Below, one piece after another: positions 23,299-34,227 of a DNA stretch of 64,000 bases; the stretch's first letter is position 1, and each line of letters starts with the position of its first letter. Origin of the DNA: Emydura subglobosa (taxonomy: Eukaryota > Chordata > Testudines > Chelidae); contig ML680053.1 of NCBI GenBank assembly GCA_007922225.1, forward strand, positions 17,497,730 through 17,561,729, written 5' to 3'. The position numbers and the translations under genes were made by a program. The notes beneath the pieces were generated by a model. It saw only the letters and a program-made list of their open reading frames with translations. It did no database searches and was not told the origin of the DNA.

Positions 23299-24467
23299 CA
23301 TATAGTACTCAATTCACCATTGTCCTGCATCTTACATCTATGCAAAAGAGAATGCAAAACCATACACTACTATTCTGATTTGGAATTAGGCCCATTGAGA
23401 GAATACGACGGACAACATCAACATGAAAGTCAAGGCTGGAAGGCTAAACTAAAGAAGTACAAGAGGGATGTGATGGAAGAAAGGGAGGGAGTGATTGCTG
23501 GATGGGAATTGAGAGGCTGTTTGAGAACTAGGAAGAAGGCACCAAAACAAGAAACAAAGGAAAAGGACTGGGTAGAGCACAGGGAGTGAAGGAAAGATGA
23601 GGATGAAATCAGATCAGAGACTGTGGCTCTACACAGTTTTGGCCACACAAGGTACCATGATACTTTCATCAAGTCTCTGTTCTTGTAGATGTAGCAAGGG
23701 GATGGGTAGGGAGACTCAGAACCAGAGCTGAGTGACTTGACCCAAAGTTTGCCCAAAGCTCAATCCAACATGTACGAAGTCCAATGAACTCTCCCACCAC
23801 ACCCAGAAGGTTCCTGCCCTTCTCCTCCATTATAAGGCCTTTAACAGATAAAGTGACTTTTCTCTCTAATGAAATTCATGATCTTTGACTCAGAAATCCT
23901 TGGTTTATCTGTTGGGTTAGAAGAGCAGCTCATTATTGTTTGTGCAGCAGAGGGCACTTGATCTAACCCAGGAATATGTCTTCTGCAGTACACCCAGTAA
24001 AGGGCAGTGATAAACATTAACCCAACCATCCCAATGTGTGTTGCTATTTTAACTCATGTGATGAAGGTGCATAGGAAGCAGCTGAATAAAGATGGCTGAC
24101 TGAAATCTGTCTGTGTTCATGCTGGATATTTTCTGGCAGCTCTAACTAGATTCTTTAACCATCATCTTTTTCCACATAAAGGAAGAGCTGTTTTTGAAAG
24201 ATATGATGCCACCATAAATGTACAGTGCTAATAAATGGATAGTAGAACACTGATTAGTACGGCTGGAATTGAAGTACTATGTAGTTCCCACCCTCAAACT
24301 TTAATTTATGACATGTAATTCTGAGCTATGGCTAAATGTGGATTTAAGAAACGGCCTCTAATACGTGCCTCAGATGGGCCATTTTTGAAAACTTGGCCTG
24401 TGATCCTTCCCAATGTCTATCTTTTCTGGGTACTTACATTGCCCCATTATCACAATATCTGACTCCC
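23299..24467. other. No recognisable gene
   Basis: A purine-rich plus frame (23320-23589) encodes a Lys/Glu-rich peptide, which follows from composition rather than homology. 24340-24400 hints at another fold-back remnant. Nothing firm. Confidence 0.4.
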
Positions 24468-24625
24468 AGTCGTTAATGTTTTTATTTGCGCAGCACCCCT
24501 GTGGGGTAGGGAACTGCCATTATCCCCATTTTACAGCTGGGGAACTGAGGCAAGTGAGACTAAGTGATTTGCTCAAGGTGACACAGAAAATCTGTGGAGG
24601 AGCAGAGAATTGAACCCGGGGAATT
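24468..24625 (-). mobile_element. MIR-like SINE, antisense
   Basis: The plus strand shows the reverse of a MIR body: ATTATCCCCATTTTACAGCT, GGGGAACTGAGGCAAGTGAG, TTTGCTCAAGGTGACACAG, then the B-box side GAATTGAACCCGGGG. The order fits a minus-strand MIR/CORE-SINE. Confidence 0.78.
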
Positions 24626-24681
24626 TCCCGTTTGTGACTCAAGAACAGAACAAAGGAAGAACTGTATCTTATTGCCAGATG

Positions 24682-24727
24682 TCAATGGGAATCTTTCCAC
24701 TGACTTCATTGGGCTTTGGATCAGGTC
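24682..24727. repeat. Fold-back half-element
   Basis: CACTGACTTCATTGGGCTTTGGATCAGG is one arm of the common amniote fold-back unit. A near-identical arm stands at 58936-58966 (CATTGACTTCAATGGGCTTTGGATCA). Only one arm survives here. Confidence 0.5.
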
Positions 24728-26289
24728 AGAAATAGATAGAAATAAAGTCTATCAAAGATAAAGAAACAGCAATATTAGGGCTGTCCTTTAGAAATGCAGG
24801 ACTAGTGTGCCGATATAATCTATTTAAAATGTGCACCTTTTGGAAACCAAGGATCTGTTTTAGTATAATGTGACTTTTTGGCCACAAAGACTATAAGCAA
24901 GGTGTTTCTATATCTGCTATTTAACACTAACAAAGGCAATCATTTTTGTTAATTCAGTAGTTGGAATATTTCCTGGTAGCAGTAGAAGAAAAGGTGCCAA
25001 ATGGATGAAAATTAATCCACTTGACAAATGGAAACCAAAAAATAATGTATTCCACTTGGAACGGATTTTTCCCCTCTTGCTCTCTTTTGGTTGTTGAACT
25101 ACAGGATGGTGTATATACAATAATTTAATCAATTACTGTTATAGAAAGGCAGCTGTGTTGCATTCTTTATTGGCAGGGAAAGACTCTACTCACATTTGTA
25201 TTATCAAGAAAGGCATCTTGGATTCTCATTGAGAAATGGAAATAGCAATATTTTGGTTTAATCTGCTTTCTGATTGCAAACTGAATTGAAAAAATCCCAA
25301 AGATCTTTAGGACTGTGAAATCCTTTTTTTCCATTTATATATTCCTATTTCAGATACAACCACCACCATCCTTCAGCGAAACTTCATCTGAACTGTGTAG
25401 ATGTAGACAATTTGGTATCCTTCTGTTATTGTCCATACATTTCAGAGAAACTCATTATTATTGGAAAAATGGATTATGTAAATACCAGTGACTCATGCTG
25501 ACCCATTTTTTCCTTGGCATTACAGCATTGCAGCTGTGTACATTTGCTTTAGTAAAGATAATCAATTAGTTCAATCTGGATTAAGAGGTTTTAATTTGAG
25601 CGTCTTCACCAGATGTGAAGGCTGTTGATTTAGTTACGCCCTTTGCTGCGTCATAGTGAGAAAGTTATGCAAAATGGGATGGGCGAGAGAGGTCCAGTCA
25701 TGGATCCTTGTGGATACAAACCTCCCTTTCTTTGTCTTCTGTGTACCCCATGCACTTTCATTGCTAATCAGATAAAACATTGTTTAAATGCCTTTTAAAA
25801 CTCCATGAAAGTAGACGTGGCTCATAAAAAGAATGGTTGTTTTTGCTGTTGTGGAACAGAATCAGGTCCTAAATGAAATACATGAACTCTTTGAATGTAC
25901 TTTTGAATGATCTGGGGGAAAAATGTTCTTCAGCCTGTATTTCTCATTTATTTTAAAGGCCATAATCACGAGACAATAAGGTGTAAAGGGGACACATGCA
26001 ACTTAAATATTATGCTGCTTGGTAGCCTCTGTAGCACAAACACGGCCAGATAATGTTTGTTAGGGGATAGGATATATGAGAATTAGCTGTCTGTATGTGT
26101 CTGTTAGGACTTAATACTTTCTCATTGTGAGTTACCTAGGCAATAGAGTTCTCAGTCTCTGTCACATGCTGTAGCCCAGACTTTATAAATAGCTTGACAT
26201 GTAGCAGTGCATGGCAATCTCAGGTTGGAGTTGTCAGTTTTGCTTTTAGGAACAGCTGGGACTATACATCCCTAATATGGAGCTGATTT
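24728..26289. other. Longest repeat-free-looking stretch
   Basis: About 1.5 kb in which I recognise no repeat family. AT-rich, with homeodomain-type motifs near 25556-25600 (AATCAATTAG, GGATTA). No supported ORF. It is the best candidate here for conserved non-coding DNA, but conservation cannot be judged from one sequence. Confidence 0.3.
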
Positions 26290-26366
26290 AGGCTCTGACT
26301 CAGGAAATCACTTAAGCATACACTGAAGACCCATTGACTTCAGTGGGACTTTCCTGAATCAGGACT
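26290..26366. mobile_element. Fold-back element
   Basis: GGCTCTGACTCAGGAAATCACTT pairs with the right side TTTCCTGAATCAGGAC around a CCATTGACTTCAGTGGGA centre. About 77 bp. Confidence 0.5.
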
Positions 26367-26994
26367 ATAGTCTTGCACTTTTGCCTATGAGGTGAAGTTA
26401 AAAGACTGAATGAATAATAAGGGATATAAGCACAAGTAGTCTACAGAAATAACCAAACCAACTGGATGCTTTAAGCTTTTCAGAAATATTATGGAAGTGC
26501 TAGTATCCCACTAGATATACTACTCCATGTATATTGGCAAGTGGTATCATTTCACTGGGGGTTTGGAGTGTCAAATCCTCATAGCCCTTAGCACACAAGT
26601 TTAAAAAAAAACACAGAGTAATAACTGGCAAATGTCTAGCGCAGCTGCAATATTGTTACATTCCCCTTTTTATAGGCAAACTTATATCCAGGATAAATGA
26701 GATAGATAAATCCATACACTACTCCCTCCAAAAATGATTTTGACTCATCATCAGTAATGAGAGAAGTGTCTAAATGGCTTAAAGGGACATTTGAAATGTA
26801 TATGGTTTGACACTTTAAAAATTCAGAAACACCCAAAGTAGCATGAAAATAACAGATTTGGAGGATAAAAAAAAAGGCATTACAATCCAACATATAAATC
26901 TAAGTCAACCAAGATTTATGTTTAAAGGAAAACTTCAAATAGAGTGCCAGTTTAAATTACACAACAGTTCATTTTAGAATATAAACAACAAACC
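26367..26994. other. No recognisable gene
   Basis: AT-rich. The minus frame 26636-26893 shows no domain. Confidence 0.4.
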
Positions 26995-27017
26995 AACAAC
27001 AACAACAACAACAACAA
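26995..27017. repeat. (AAC)n microsatellite
   Basis: About seven AAC units in an A/C-rich context. Confidence 0.9.
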
Positions 27018-27295
27018 AGATTAATTTGTGCTAGTTAATATTATAATGTCTGTGTCCCTTGCAGAGCATTTTGAAAATAGTTCAAGATCCAATATCTTTG
27101 ATACAGGGAAAAACTACAGTACAATCTGCTATTGCTAAGAGCTTGACTATATGCTGTATTCGTAAGGGCTATAATAATTTAATATCCAAATAGCTCTTTC
27201 TTTGCGACTTCACTACTCTCTTATGTGATACCTTCTCTATACATCTACCAACTTTAGTATTTTAACTGAAGGCTTTGCAAAATGCTATGCACTCT

Positions 27296-27372
27296 GGTCT
27301 TAACCCAGGTAAGACCTTAAACACGTGTTTAAAGTTAAGCACATGCTTTATTGAACTGCAGGACCAAGCCTG
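27296..27372. mobile_element. Fold-back element, AAGTTAAGCACATGC family
   Basis: TGGTCTTAACCCAGGTAAGACC, then ACACGTGTTTAAAGTTAAGC and ACATGCTTTATTGAACTGCAGGACCA. Shares the AAAGTTAAGCA core with 14346-14450. Confidence 0.5.
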
Positions 27373-28439
27373 GAGGAATTTGTAACTTCAACTAAATATA
27401 TGAACAAACCATAATAGAAGTGGAGCTAAAACCAGTTAGCAGGTTACCTTGCATTGCTAGGGAAAATGGCTGAGTTTAAGTCAGGCTCAGATGGTTTGTA
27501 CTAGCAACTCCATCCTAAACTCAAGTCAAAGCCTAAACTAACTTCTCCGTCAGCCGTGGTCACTTCAAACCAGACTCATTGACAGAATGGTGTTTAAAAG
27601 CTTGTACTCCCCCCTGGATATGGTGTGGATAAAAAGAGGAGTGCATTTTCCAGCACTGTCAGTGGATTACGTGTCATGAACTCGACTTAAAAATGATCCC
27701 TCTCTAACTACATTGTATTTTGCAGGGTTATATTCTTATCTGGAGGTAAAGAGAGAGACACATTCACATGAAGTAAGACGGAAAATATACACTATAGACT
27801 TCAGTCATGAATGAACTGAATTTTAGTAATACTTGTATCTTTAAATGAAACCCAGTAAAATTGAAGCTGTTTGCACAGTAGCAAAATCACCTAGCACTTC
27901 TAATCACCAACAGATTTTCCAATAAGCAAACAATTGCCTTTATTTTCACTTTCTTTCTGTGCTGTTCACAGTGTTTTCTTTTTCTTTTGATACATTTTAT
28001 TTTTTATGATGGGCCCAACTGTGGACCTTAAACAGTGATTGTTAAAGGTAATGGTCTCCAATGTGCAGGGGCAGAATCTGACAAGCATCTATTTCATTTC
28101 CTTCTTTATCTTCTTTGAATTGGAAACGGCAAGTACAGATATGACCCAGTGTACTGCTGATTATATATAAAGTTTCAATGTTTCAGAAATGAACTACAGA
28201 CTTTTGCATAAAACATCAACATTGTATGTAAACTGCAATAAATAACTGTTGATTTGTTGTTATTTTCTGAGCACCAATAGCATACTTATTGCTATAGAGA
28301 ATATACAGGAAGATAAGGTACCTGCCATAAAGAAATAAGACTCTAGCGGCCTTATCTTGCATATAGGGTCTACTTCTGTTCAGTGTCTCATTAATTACCA
28401 CCTGTCTTTATCTCTGCATATTCTAATTGTAATCTCATC
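27373..28439. other. No recognisable gene
   Basis: AT-rich with no supported repeat or ORF. Another possible unique segment. Confidence 0.4.
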
Positions 28440-29340
28440 TACATCTTCTACAGTCTGCACATTTCTGTCCCTGCTTAGATCTTCCCTGCCTCAGAGCAAA
28501 TCACTTTTGGCTCCCTTCTCATTCTCAAACTATTGATAACATTTCTCTTCTCTCCTTCATCTTCTAACTCTTAGAACACTCTGTCTACTTCCCCGGTCTG
28601 GAATTCCTCTCCTCCAGTTCTGTCCTAGAGCCACTCCAGTCTGGCTTCTGCCCTCTCCACTCAGCTAAAATTGCTCTTAACAAAGTTTCTAATGCTTTCT
28701 TCCTAGCCTCATCTAAGGGACTATACTTCATTCTCATTCTCCATCATGAATCAGCTGCCTTCAATGCCACTGATCATGCTTTTCTTCTTGAAATCTTGTC
28801 TTCCCATAGCTTTTGTGACACCATCCTCTGCTATTTCTCCACTTACCTCTCTAATTGCCCCTTCAGTATTCAGCTGTCCTCATCCCTTCTTCAGCTTTCA
28901 CAGGACCTTCTGCTTCTACATCCCACCACTAGGTAATCTTATCCACTTGCATAACTTGGACTATCAACTGTATGCAGATGACTGAAATCTCTCTTTCCAT
29001 GTTAGGCCCATCTCTCTCCATTGAAACCCACATCTGCCCACCATCCATAATTTGGGTGTCATCTTCGATTCAGCCCTCTCTCTAGATCCTTACATCCAGG
29101 CAGTGTTTAAATCTTTCTGCTTCTTATAGAATATATTCAAGCTCTGGCCTTTTCCATCCACATCACCAAAATTATTTCAGAAGCCCTCGTCATTCTGCAT
29201 CTTAACTACTGCAAACTTCTCCCCACTCTGGCCTTAGTGACCACAACCTTGACGCCCTCACATCTATTCAAAATGCTGATGTGAAGCTCACCTTCCTACC
29301 TCATCACTCCCACTAGGACTCCTCTCTATTCTGAGGCCTT
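28440..29340 (+). mobile_element. L2-like LINE, reverse transcriptase fragment
   Basis: Pyrimidine-rich plus strand coding, across several frames, for L2-type RT blocks. SAAFNATDHAFLLEILSSH starts at 28751 (the usual first catalytic Asp of AAFD is Asn here). YFSTYLS follows, then LDYQLYADD with the YADD motif intact at 28971-28982, then LGVIFDSALSLDPYIQ near 29054-29100. A stop directly follows YADD, and frameshifts are frequent, so it is dead. Clade call comes from motif wording, not alignment. Confidence 0.65.
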
Positions 29341-29544
29341 CAGAAGCTTGCCTGCTGGCTGTAGATAGGCAATGAGCTATGACTGTCCCATTTCCCCTCC
29401 CATCATTTAATTTCTCCTTTACTCTCACTTATAAACCTATCCCCCTTGCCCTACCTCCACTCTCACTTAAAGATAAAACAAACAATAAACCCTAAACAAC
29501 CCAACAACAGCAAAACAGGCAACCAACACAACTGTGCCAGTTGC

Positions 29545-29680
29545 CAACTTGTTCACTATGCCTCAGTTTCCCCATCTATAAAATGGGAATAATGATACCA
29601 TCCTCTTTTGTTTAAATGCTGTGAGACCTACTGCTGAGAAGTGCTATATTAGAGCAAGGTATGTAGGTATTATATTATGG
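29545..29680 (+). mobile_element. MIR-like SINE body, sense
   Basis: GCCTCAGTTTCCCCATCTAT, AAAATGGGAATAATGATACC and GAGAAGTGCTATATTAGAGC follow the MIR body order. The tRNA head is missing or replaced by an A/C-rich stretch (29477-29530). Confidence 0.75.
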
Positions 29681-29754
29681 TTGCTCTGCAGCTCTGAAAC
29701 CCAGATTTTTTTTTTCAATCTCATACCCCCAATCACGGCCACTAGTGAAAATTT

Positions 29755-29872
29755 AGGAGTGTGTGACTTGCCCAAGCCCACACAAGAAGACCAGGGTATG
29801 CTGGTCTAGAATGCAGGTCTCAGGACTGGCACGTCTGTGCTCTAACCTTGACACTACATTGCTCATACTGCA
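29755..29872 (-). mobile_element. MIR-like SINE, antisense
   Basis: GTGACTTGCCCAAGCCCACAC, then GAATGCAGGTCTCAGGACTGG and GTGCTCTAACC are the reverse complement of the MIR head-proximal part. It faces the sense copy at 29545-29680, making an inverted SINE pair. Confidence 0.65.
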
Positions 29873-29875
29873 GCA

Positions 29876-30879
29876 CACAGGCCCTATATGCTTTCACTTT
29901 TCCTTTTTCTTAAGCTAAGAAGCATGAAAGAAAGTGTTGGGTTGTTTTTCTTATTCTGACAAATTTCCAGCACTTAGAGAAGACGGGCTCTAGGAAATGC
30001 TTTGCACAAATCCATGCATATTCAGTACTACACACATTCATGAAGAAAAGCGATTGAATAATTAAATGCTTGAGAAACCAGAGACATTATTCATAGTGTA
30101 CATACAAAAACACACTGTTTATGTCTCTTGAATGTTGACCTGTGGTGAATGAATATGCAACAGCGTCTTTTTGCAGAAATGTACCTGTCATAAGACGGGG
30201 ACAAATGCTTTCATATCTGCCAGTTAAAGAGACACTTCATGTGGCTTCATTGAAGATTCTGGCTGGAGAAGGGCAAGCTATTGTGTCTCGTCTGTCATGC
30301 TCAATCAATAAAGACAGTTAGTGACATGAAGCAGAAGTTCAACCTGTACAGAAAAGTACTGGGCGCCATGTGAGGCGGTTTGAAACTAATGCTGATAGCT
30401 GGATAATTCCAAAATGGTGATGAAGAGCTTATGACATGCCTGAAGGGTGAATAAATCAGAGATGAAAGCTGGAAAAGAACTACTAGTCATCTTGTCCATC
30501 CTGCTGTCAGAGGAGGATTGTTCCCTGCGGGAGCTCAATAAAAGGAGATTTGAGACTTCTAGTTCCAATAAGAAGAGAGGGTTTGGCAGGGACGCACTGG
30601 TGGGTCACGTTGCTAAGCTGAAATTTGCAAGCCCTTTGCCTCAACATATGGCGACATGATCATCATAAGTAAGAAGTGACCTCTTGTTTCTACTCTTTTT
30701 TGGGTCCTCTTAGCCAGTTTCTGATCCACGACTGTACCCCTCACCTCTTTCCCCATCTTGACTTCATGATTTCTTTAATAGCTTATATGATAAAGTCAGG
30801 CCAGAGGGCCTCAAAAGGGCATACCAGGGCCAGTATGTCAGCCCCAAAATGCCAAAAGCCCTTTTTCCTGCAAGCAGAG
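29876..30879. other. No recognisable gene
   Basis: No supported feature. Short frames at 30386-30659 overlap antisense and look accidental. Confidence 0.4.
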
Positions 30880-31213
30880 GAGAGATGATTGCAGGGTGAT
30901 TAGAGACACCTGGACCCAATGAAGGGCTAGTCCAGGTGTACTTAAACCCTGCCTCCCCTAAAGGGGGGGAAGCCCAGGAGAAGGAAGCTGGCAGCAGGCT
31001 TGTGGCAGCTGGAGGAGAGGCTTCCCCTAGGCTAGGAGATGGTGCTTCTCTGCAGCCTGAGGACCAGAGAGGGGGAAACTCTTGGCCCCAGCTGGCAGGA
31101 GGAGCCCCAGCAAGGTACCTCCCTGGGGAGACGGGGTGACTGGTGACTCCCTGGCCCACTACAAGGGGCAGAAGTGTGGGACCCACTAGGGGGAAGCTGG
31201 CTGTTTGGCACAC
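30880..31213 (+). repeat. GC-rich interspersed repeat, LTR-like class
   Basis: Abrupt rise in GC content. Blocks such as GATTAGAGACACCTGGACCC, AAGCCCAGGAGAAGGAAGCT, GGCAGCAGG and GTGTGGGACCCACTAGGGGG read like a turtle retroelement family; the first blocks recur loosely at 49040-49160. Open frames on both strands (30764-31213 minus, 30936-31139 plus) result from the GC-rich composition. Class uncertain. Confidence 0.4.
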
Positions 31214-31255
31214 TTATTAGGGCTGTCTTTGTCACAGGCTTATTGCAAATCAAAA

Positions 31256-31400
31256 TATTATTATTATTATTATTATTTCTATTATGGTAGTGCCGAGGAA
31301 CCCCAGTCTAGGATCACGTCTCCATTGTGCTAGACATGGCACAGACAAGTAACAGGGAGAGTCTCTGTCCTGGAGATTATACAATCTAGGCAGGATTCAC
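31256..31400 (-). mobile_element. TAA-tailed L2-like retroposon tail, antisense, with (ATT)n
   Basis: (ATT)n at 31256-31278 followed by TCTATTATGGTAGTGCCGAGG, CCCCAGTCTAGGATCAC and CTCCATTGTGCTAGACATGG. On the minus strand this is the family's 3' end with its (TAA)n tail, so the microsatellite belongs to the retroposon. Confidence 0.78.
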
Positions 31401-31795
31401 CAGGTGAATGAAAAAGACATAATGTTAGTGGAGGTAAAATGAGGTAACAATGAAAGTAACTGCATCTTAGCAGAGAAAACAGAAATCTCCGCTATAATGC
31501 AAAATAACTGATTCTTCTCCATTGATCATTATGCCGACACACAAAGAATTGCTGTAGATTGCACCATTTTCCTTACAGAAGCCAGGCGGGCTAGTCTTGT
31601 TCATCTAGCCGTTCTATATTTCTATTTGCCCAGTTAGATGGGGATGTGAGGAGCTGCCAGCTTACGCTACAGTTACTCACTAGCTAGCACACGGCATCTG
31701 AATTTAGCTTTTAGACTAGAAAGTTAAGAAAGGATGATTGTGCTGGGGCTAATGTTCAGATGAATCAGACTTAACAGAAATCCACTTTGAAATTA
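31401..31795. other. No recognisable feature
   Basis: Nothing supported. Confidence 0.4.
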
Positions 31796-31870
31796 CGATT
31801 CAGCAAAGTCCCGAAAGAAGCACTTAACTTTAAGCATGTGAGCAGCCCTGTTGAAGTTGATGGGACTTAT
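31796..31870. mobile_element. Fold-back element
   Basis: ACGATTCAGCAAAGTCCCG, then AAGCACTTAACTTTAAGCATG and GTTGAAGTTGATGGGACTT. This is the left arm plus centre of the AAGTTAAGC family; the right arm is missing. Confidence 0.5.
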
Positions 31871-31904
31871 GTGCCATAAACCGTATTATCCATTGTACAT
31901 TTGT

Positions 31905-32350
31905 TTCCAGGCATCACAACTCCAGCAAGATGTTGACAAGTTGAAGGGAGCTCAGAGAAGAGCAATGAAAATGATCAAGGGAGTCTGGAAGGGTTGATGT
32001 ATTTGGAAAGATTAATGTAACTAAATGGGTTTAGCCTGGCAAAGCAATGATTAAGAGGTGGCAGGATAACAGTCTATGGGTATCTGAAAGGTGTTGACAC
32101 AAATGTGGGTGAGAGAAATTGTGTGGTAGACAGGGTTATAGCTGGGAGCAATCGGATGGAATTAAAAGAGGAAATTTTAAACTGAACCTCAGTAAAATTT
32201 TCTTGACTGTAAGATATATTAGGTTGTGGAGCAGTGTCCCAAGGGAAGTGATTGAAGTCTTTTTGATTGGGTCATTTAAAACTAGAGTTGACAAAACACT
32301 AGCAAAGAGGGAGCAATCTTGCTTTGGTCTCTTCCATCTCTACATTCTGT
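31905..32350 (+). mobile_element. CR1-clade LINE fragment, strongly decayed
   Basis: Near the start, AQRRAMKMIKGVWKG matches the ORF2 block QRRATKMIRG of CR1. Near 32206-32300, VRYIRLWSSVPREVIEVFLIGSFKTRVDKTLA matches the terminal RLWNSLP-REVV-...FK-RLD block. Many stops lie between. The end near CTGTGTTTCTGTAAT lacks the ATTCTATG tail of the younger copies, so it is an older subfamily or relative. Confidence 0.65.
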
Positions 32351-32746
32351 GTTTCTGTAATAAAGATTATAAATTCACTACACAAAAGCTGTATTAGGAG
32401 AAAGAAAGACAAATATATTCATTAGTAACCAAGAGAACATAGAAAGATACTGGTTGAACAAATTCCGTGTTAGAAGTGTTCTGATTTCCTAGTCTGTGTG
32501 AAGCTCTCCGTCTTAAATACCTAAAGTGCCACATATAAGCATGATTGAAAGCCATGACAAGGCATAGTTTCAGAACAGCAGGGGAGGAAATCTAGATATT
32601 TTAAAACAAAAGCAGGAGAAAAAGTTAAAGAGAAGGGAAGAATGGATTTCATAAGGTAAAGAAAACAGGACATGGCTGTAAATTCAAGAAGCCAGATCAA
32701 ATCAATGAAGCCACAGTGATTTACACCAGCTGCAGAGCTGCTTGAC
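32351..32746. other. No recognisable feature
   Basis: Nothing supported; purine-rich at 32400-32650. Confidence 0.4.
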
Positions 32747-32882
32747 TTTCACTGTGATATTACTGCAGACCCCTTCAATGTATTCACAGCTTGATAACTC
32801 ACAGTGTAGTCTCATTTCACTCTCATATTAATGCAGACCCTTTCAGTGTATTCACAGCTTGATAACGCATAGTACATTGTCA
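32747..32882. repeat. Two-copy tandem repeat, 68-bp period
   Basis: The unit begins TTTCACTGTGATATTACTGC at 32747 and again as TTTCACTCTCATATTAATGC at 32815. TGTATTCACAGCTTGATAAC is identical in both units. The two units differ at roughly one position in seven, so this is a local duplication of moderate age. Confidence 0.85.
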
Positions 32883-33177
32883 ATTGCAGATTAAAAGTGC
32901 ACAAAGCAATGCAGCTTATTAACTATTGTGATCTGCCTGCATTGCTTTTGGAGGGGAGGAAAGTGTAGGGAAAGATGATCTCCAGGTGATAATCACAGAG
33001 TCATGCGATAAAACAAATGGTCAAGTATTTGTTTTTCTTAGCTGCACCCTGCCCACTAATCTAACTAGCCCAGGATGTATTATAACTTCCGAAATAACCA
33101 GACCAGTTTTAGACAGATGACAACATGGAGAGAGCTGCAGGGAGCTCAGCAGCACCTTTGAAAATCAGTGTAGCTAT

Positions 33178-33310
33178 TTGGGCCTGGACCCACCAGGGGA
33201 CTTAGCCATTGTGATGCTCAGCATCACAATGGCTAACTTCGAGGTGCTTAGAAAATTGTAGAAACAACACTGCGGTCCACAAGGTCTGAGTGAGGTGCCT
33301 AGGCTCCTTC
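33178..33310. mobile_element. Fold-back element containing a perfect 35-bp palindrome
   Basis: 33202-33218 (TTAGCCATTGTGATGCT) is the exact reverse complement of 33220-33236, with a single C at the centre. Outside it, GGGCCTGGACCCACCAGG pairs loosely with the GGTCCACAAGGTCTGAG ... CTAGGCTCC side to about 33305. Related in style to the TAGGCACCTAA element at 34228. Confidence 0.65.
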
Positions 33311-33782
33311 CATAGTGAATGGGGAAAGAAAGGTGCTTTTGAATGTGATCCACACAAACCCACACACTAGATGTCACCCCACCTAAGCTAGCCAATGGAT
33401 GATACCAAGGAGAGGGATGTGTCTGTCAGTGGGAACCCCTCCTCCTGGAATCAGACAGTTTAGCCCCTAAATTATTGCTTCTGAGAATGAATGAGGCACC
33501 TGTCTAATTTGAGACAAAATGGTAGGGGGGTGGGGCGGAAGGAAGAGGAGATTGATATTTTGATGTGGGGCTCCTTCAGTCTCTCCTGTTGAAGTTGTTC
33601 CACTGTGTATAAATAACGAAAGAGTCATTGGGCCAGAGGGAGAGTGAGCATGGGGGTTCAGGCATCAAGGTGGACGACCCAAGGTCTAGTTCCACTAGTC
33701 AAATGACTTTTTAATTATTTAATCCAAACTGGAACAGCTTTAACAGGTGAGATTAAGGCAGCCTCACCTCAGAATACCCTAA

Positions 33783-33925
33783 AGCACAGTGGTTAGTGCA
33801 GTTTCCTAAGAGACGAGAGACCTTTGTTCCAATCTTTTCTCCCCCTCTGGCAGAGCATGAGGAATTGAACTTGGGTCTCCCACATCCCAGGTGAGTGCTC
33901 TAACCATTGGGCTAAAAGTTATAAG
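33783..33925. mobile_element. Inverted pair of tRNA-like SINE heads
   Basis: The plus-strand head is AGCACAGTGGTTAGTGCAG (33783-33801) with the B-box-like TTTGTTCCAATC (33823-33834). The minus-strand head, read from 33917 inward, has TAGCCCAATGG, AGAGCACTCACC and the B-box-like AGTTCAATTCC (33861-33871). The two heads point at each other over about 140 bp. Both are MIR-class by wording; neither is a functional tRNA. Confidence 0.65.
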
Positions 33926-34227
33926 TGGGGCACCACCCTTTTTTCCTCCAACCAGATTTTGAAGAGGGCCCAGTCTGGTAGGCAGCCTCTAAGCAAGCCT
34001 AATGGGTTGGGCTGCACATGCAAATTAGGCATGCGTACACCTACCTTCCCTTAGTTTGTGGCTTAGTCTGTGGCTTGGACAGGAGCCAGATGCCGGGAGT
34101 GCAGCAGCAGCGCACATGCACATGGGCAGAAACGTAGGTGCCGATGAACTTTTACCTGACAATATAGGCAATGAATGAGTTTAGGCCGATCTATGGTTCA
34201 GTGGGACTTTTGTGAATCATGGTAGAG

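Noticed and set aside
23320..23589. Lys/Glu-rich coding exon
   Set aside because: The bias follows from a purine-rich strand; no splice sites or homology that I can recognise.
30764..31213. 149-codon proline-rich frame on the minus strand
   Set aside because: Produced by the GC-rich repeat at 30880-31213, with an overlapping plus-strand frame.
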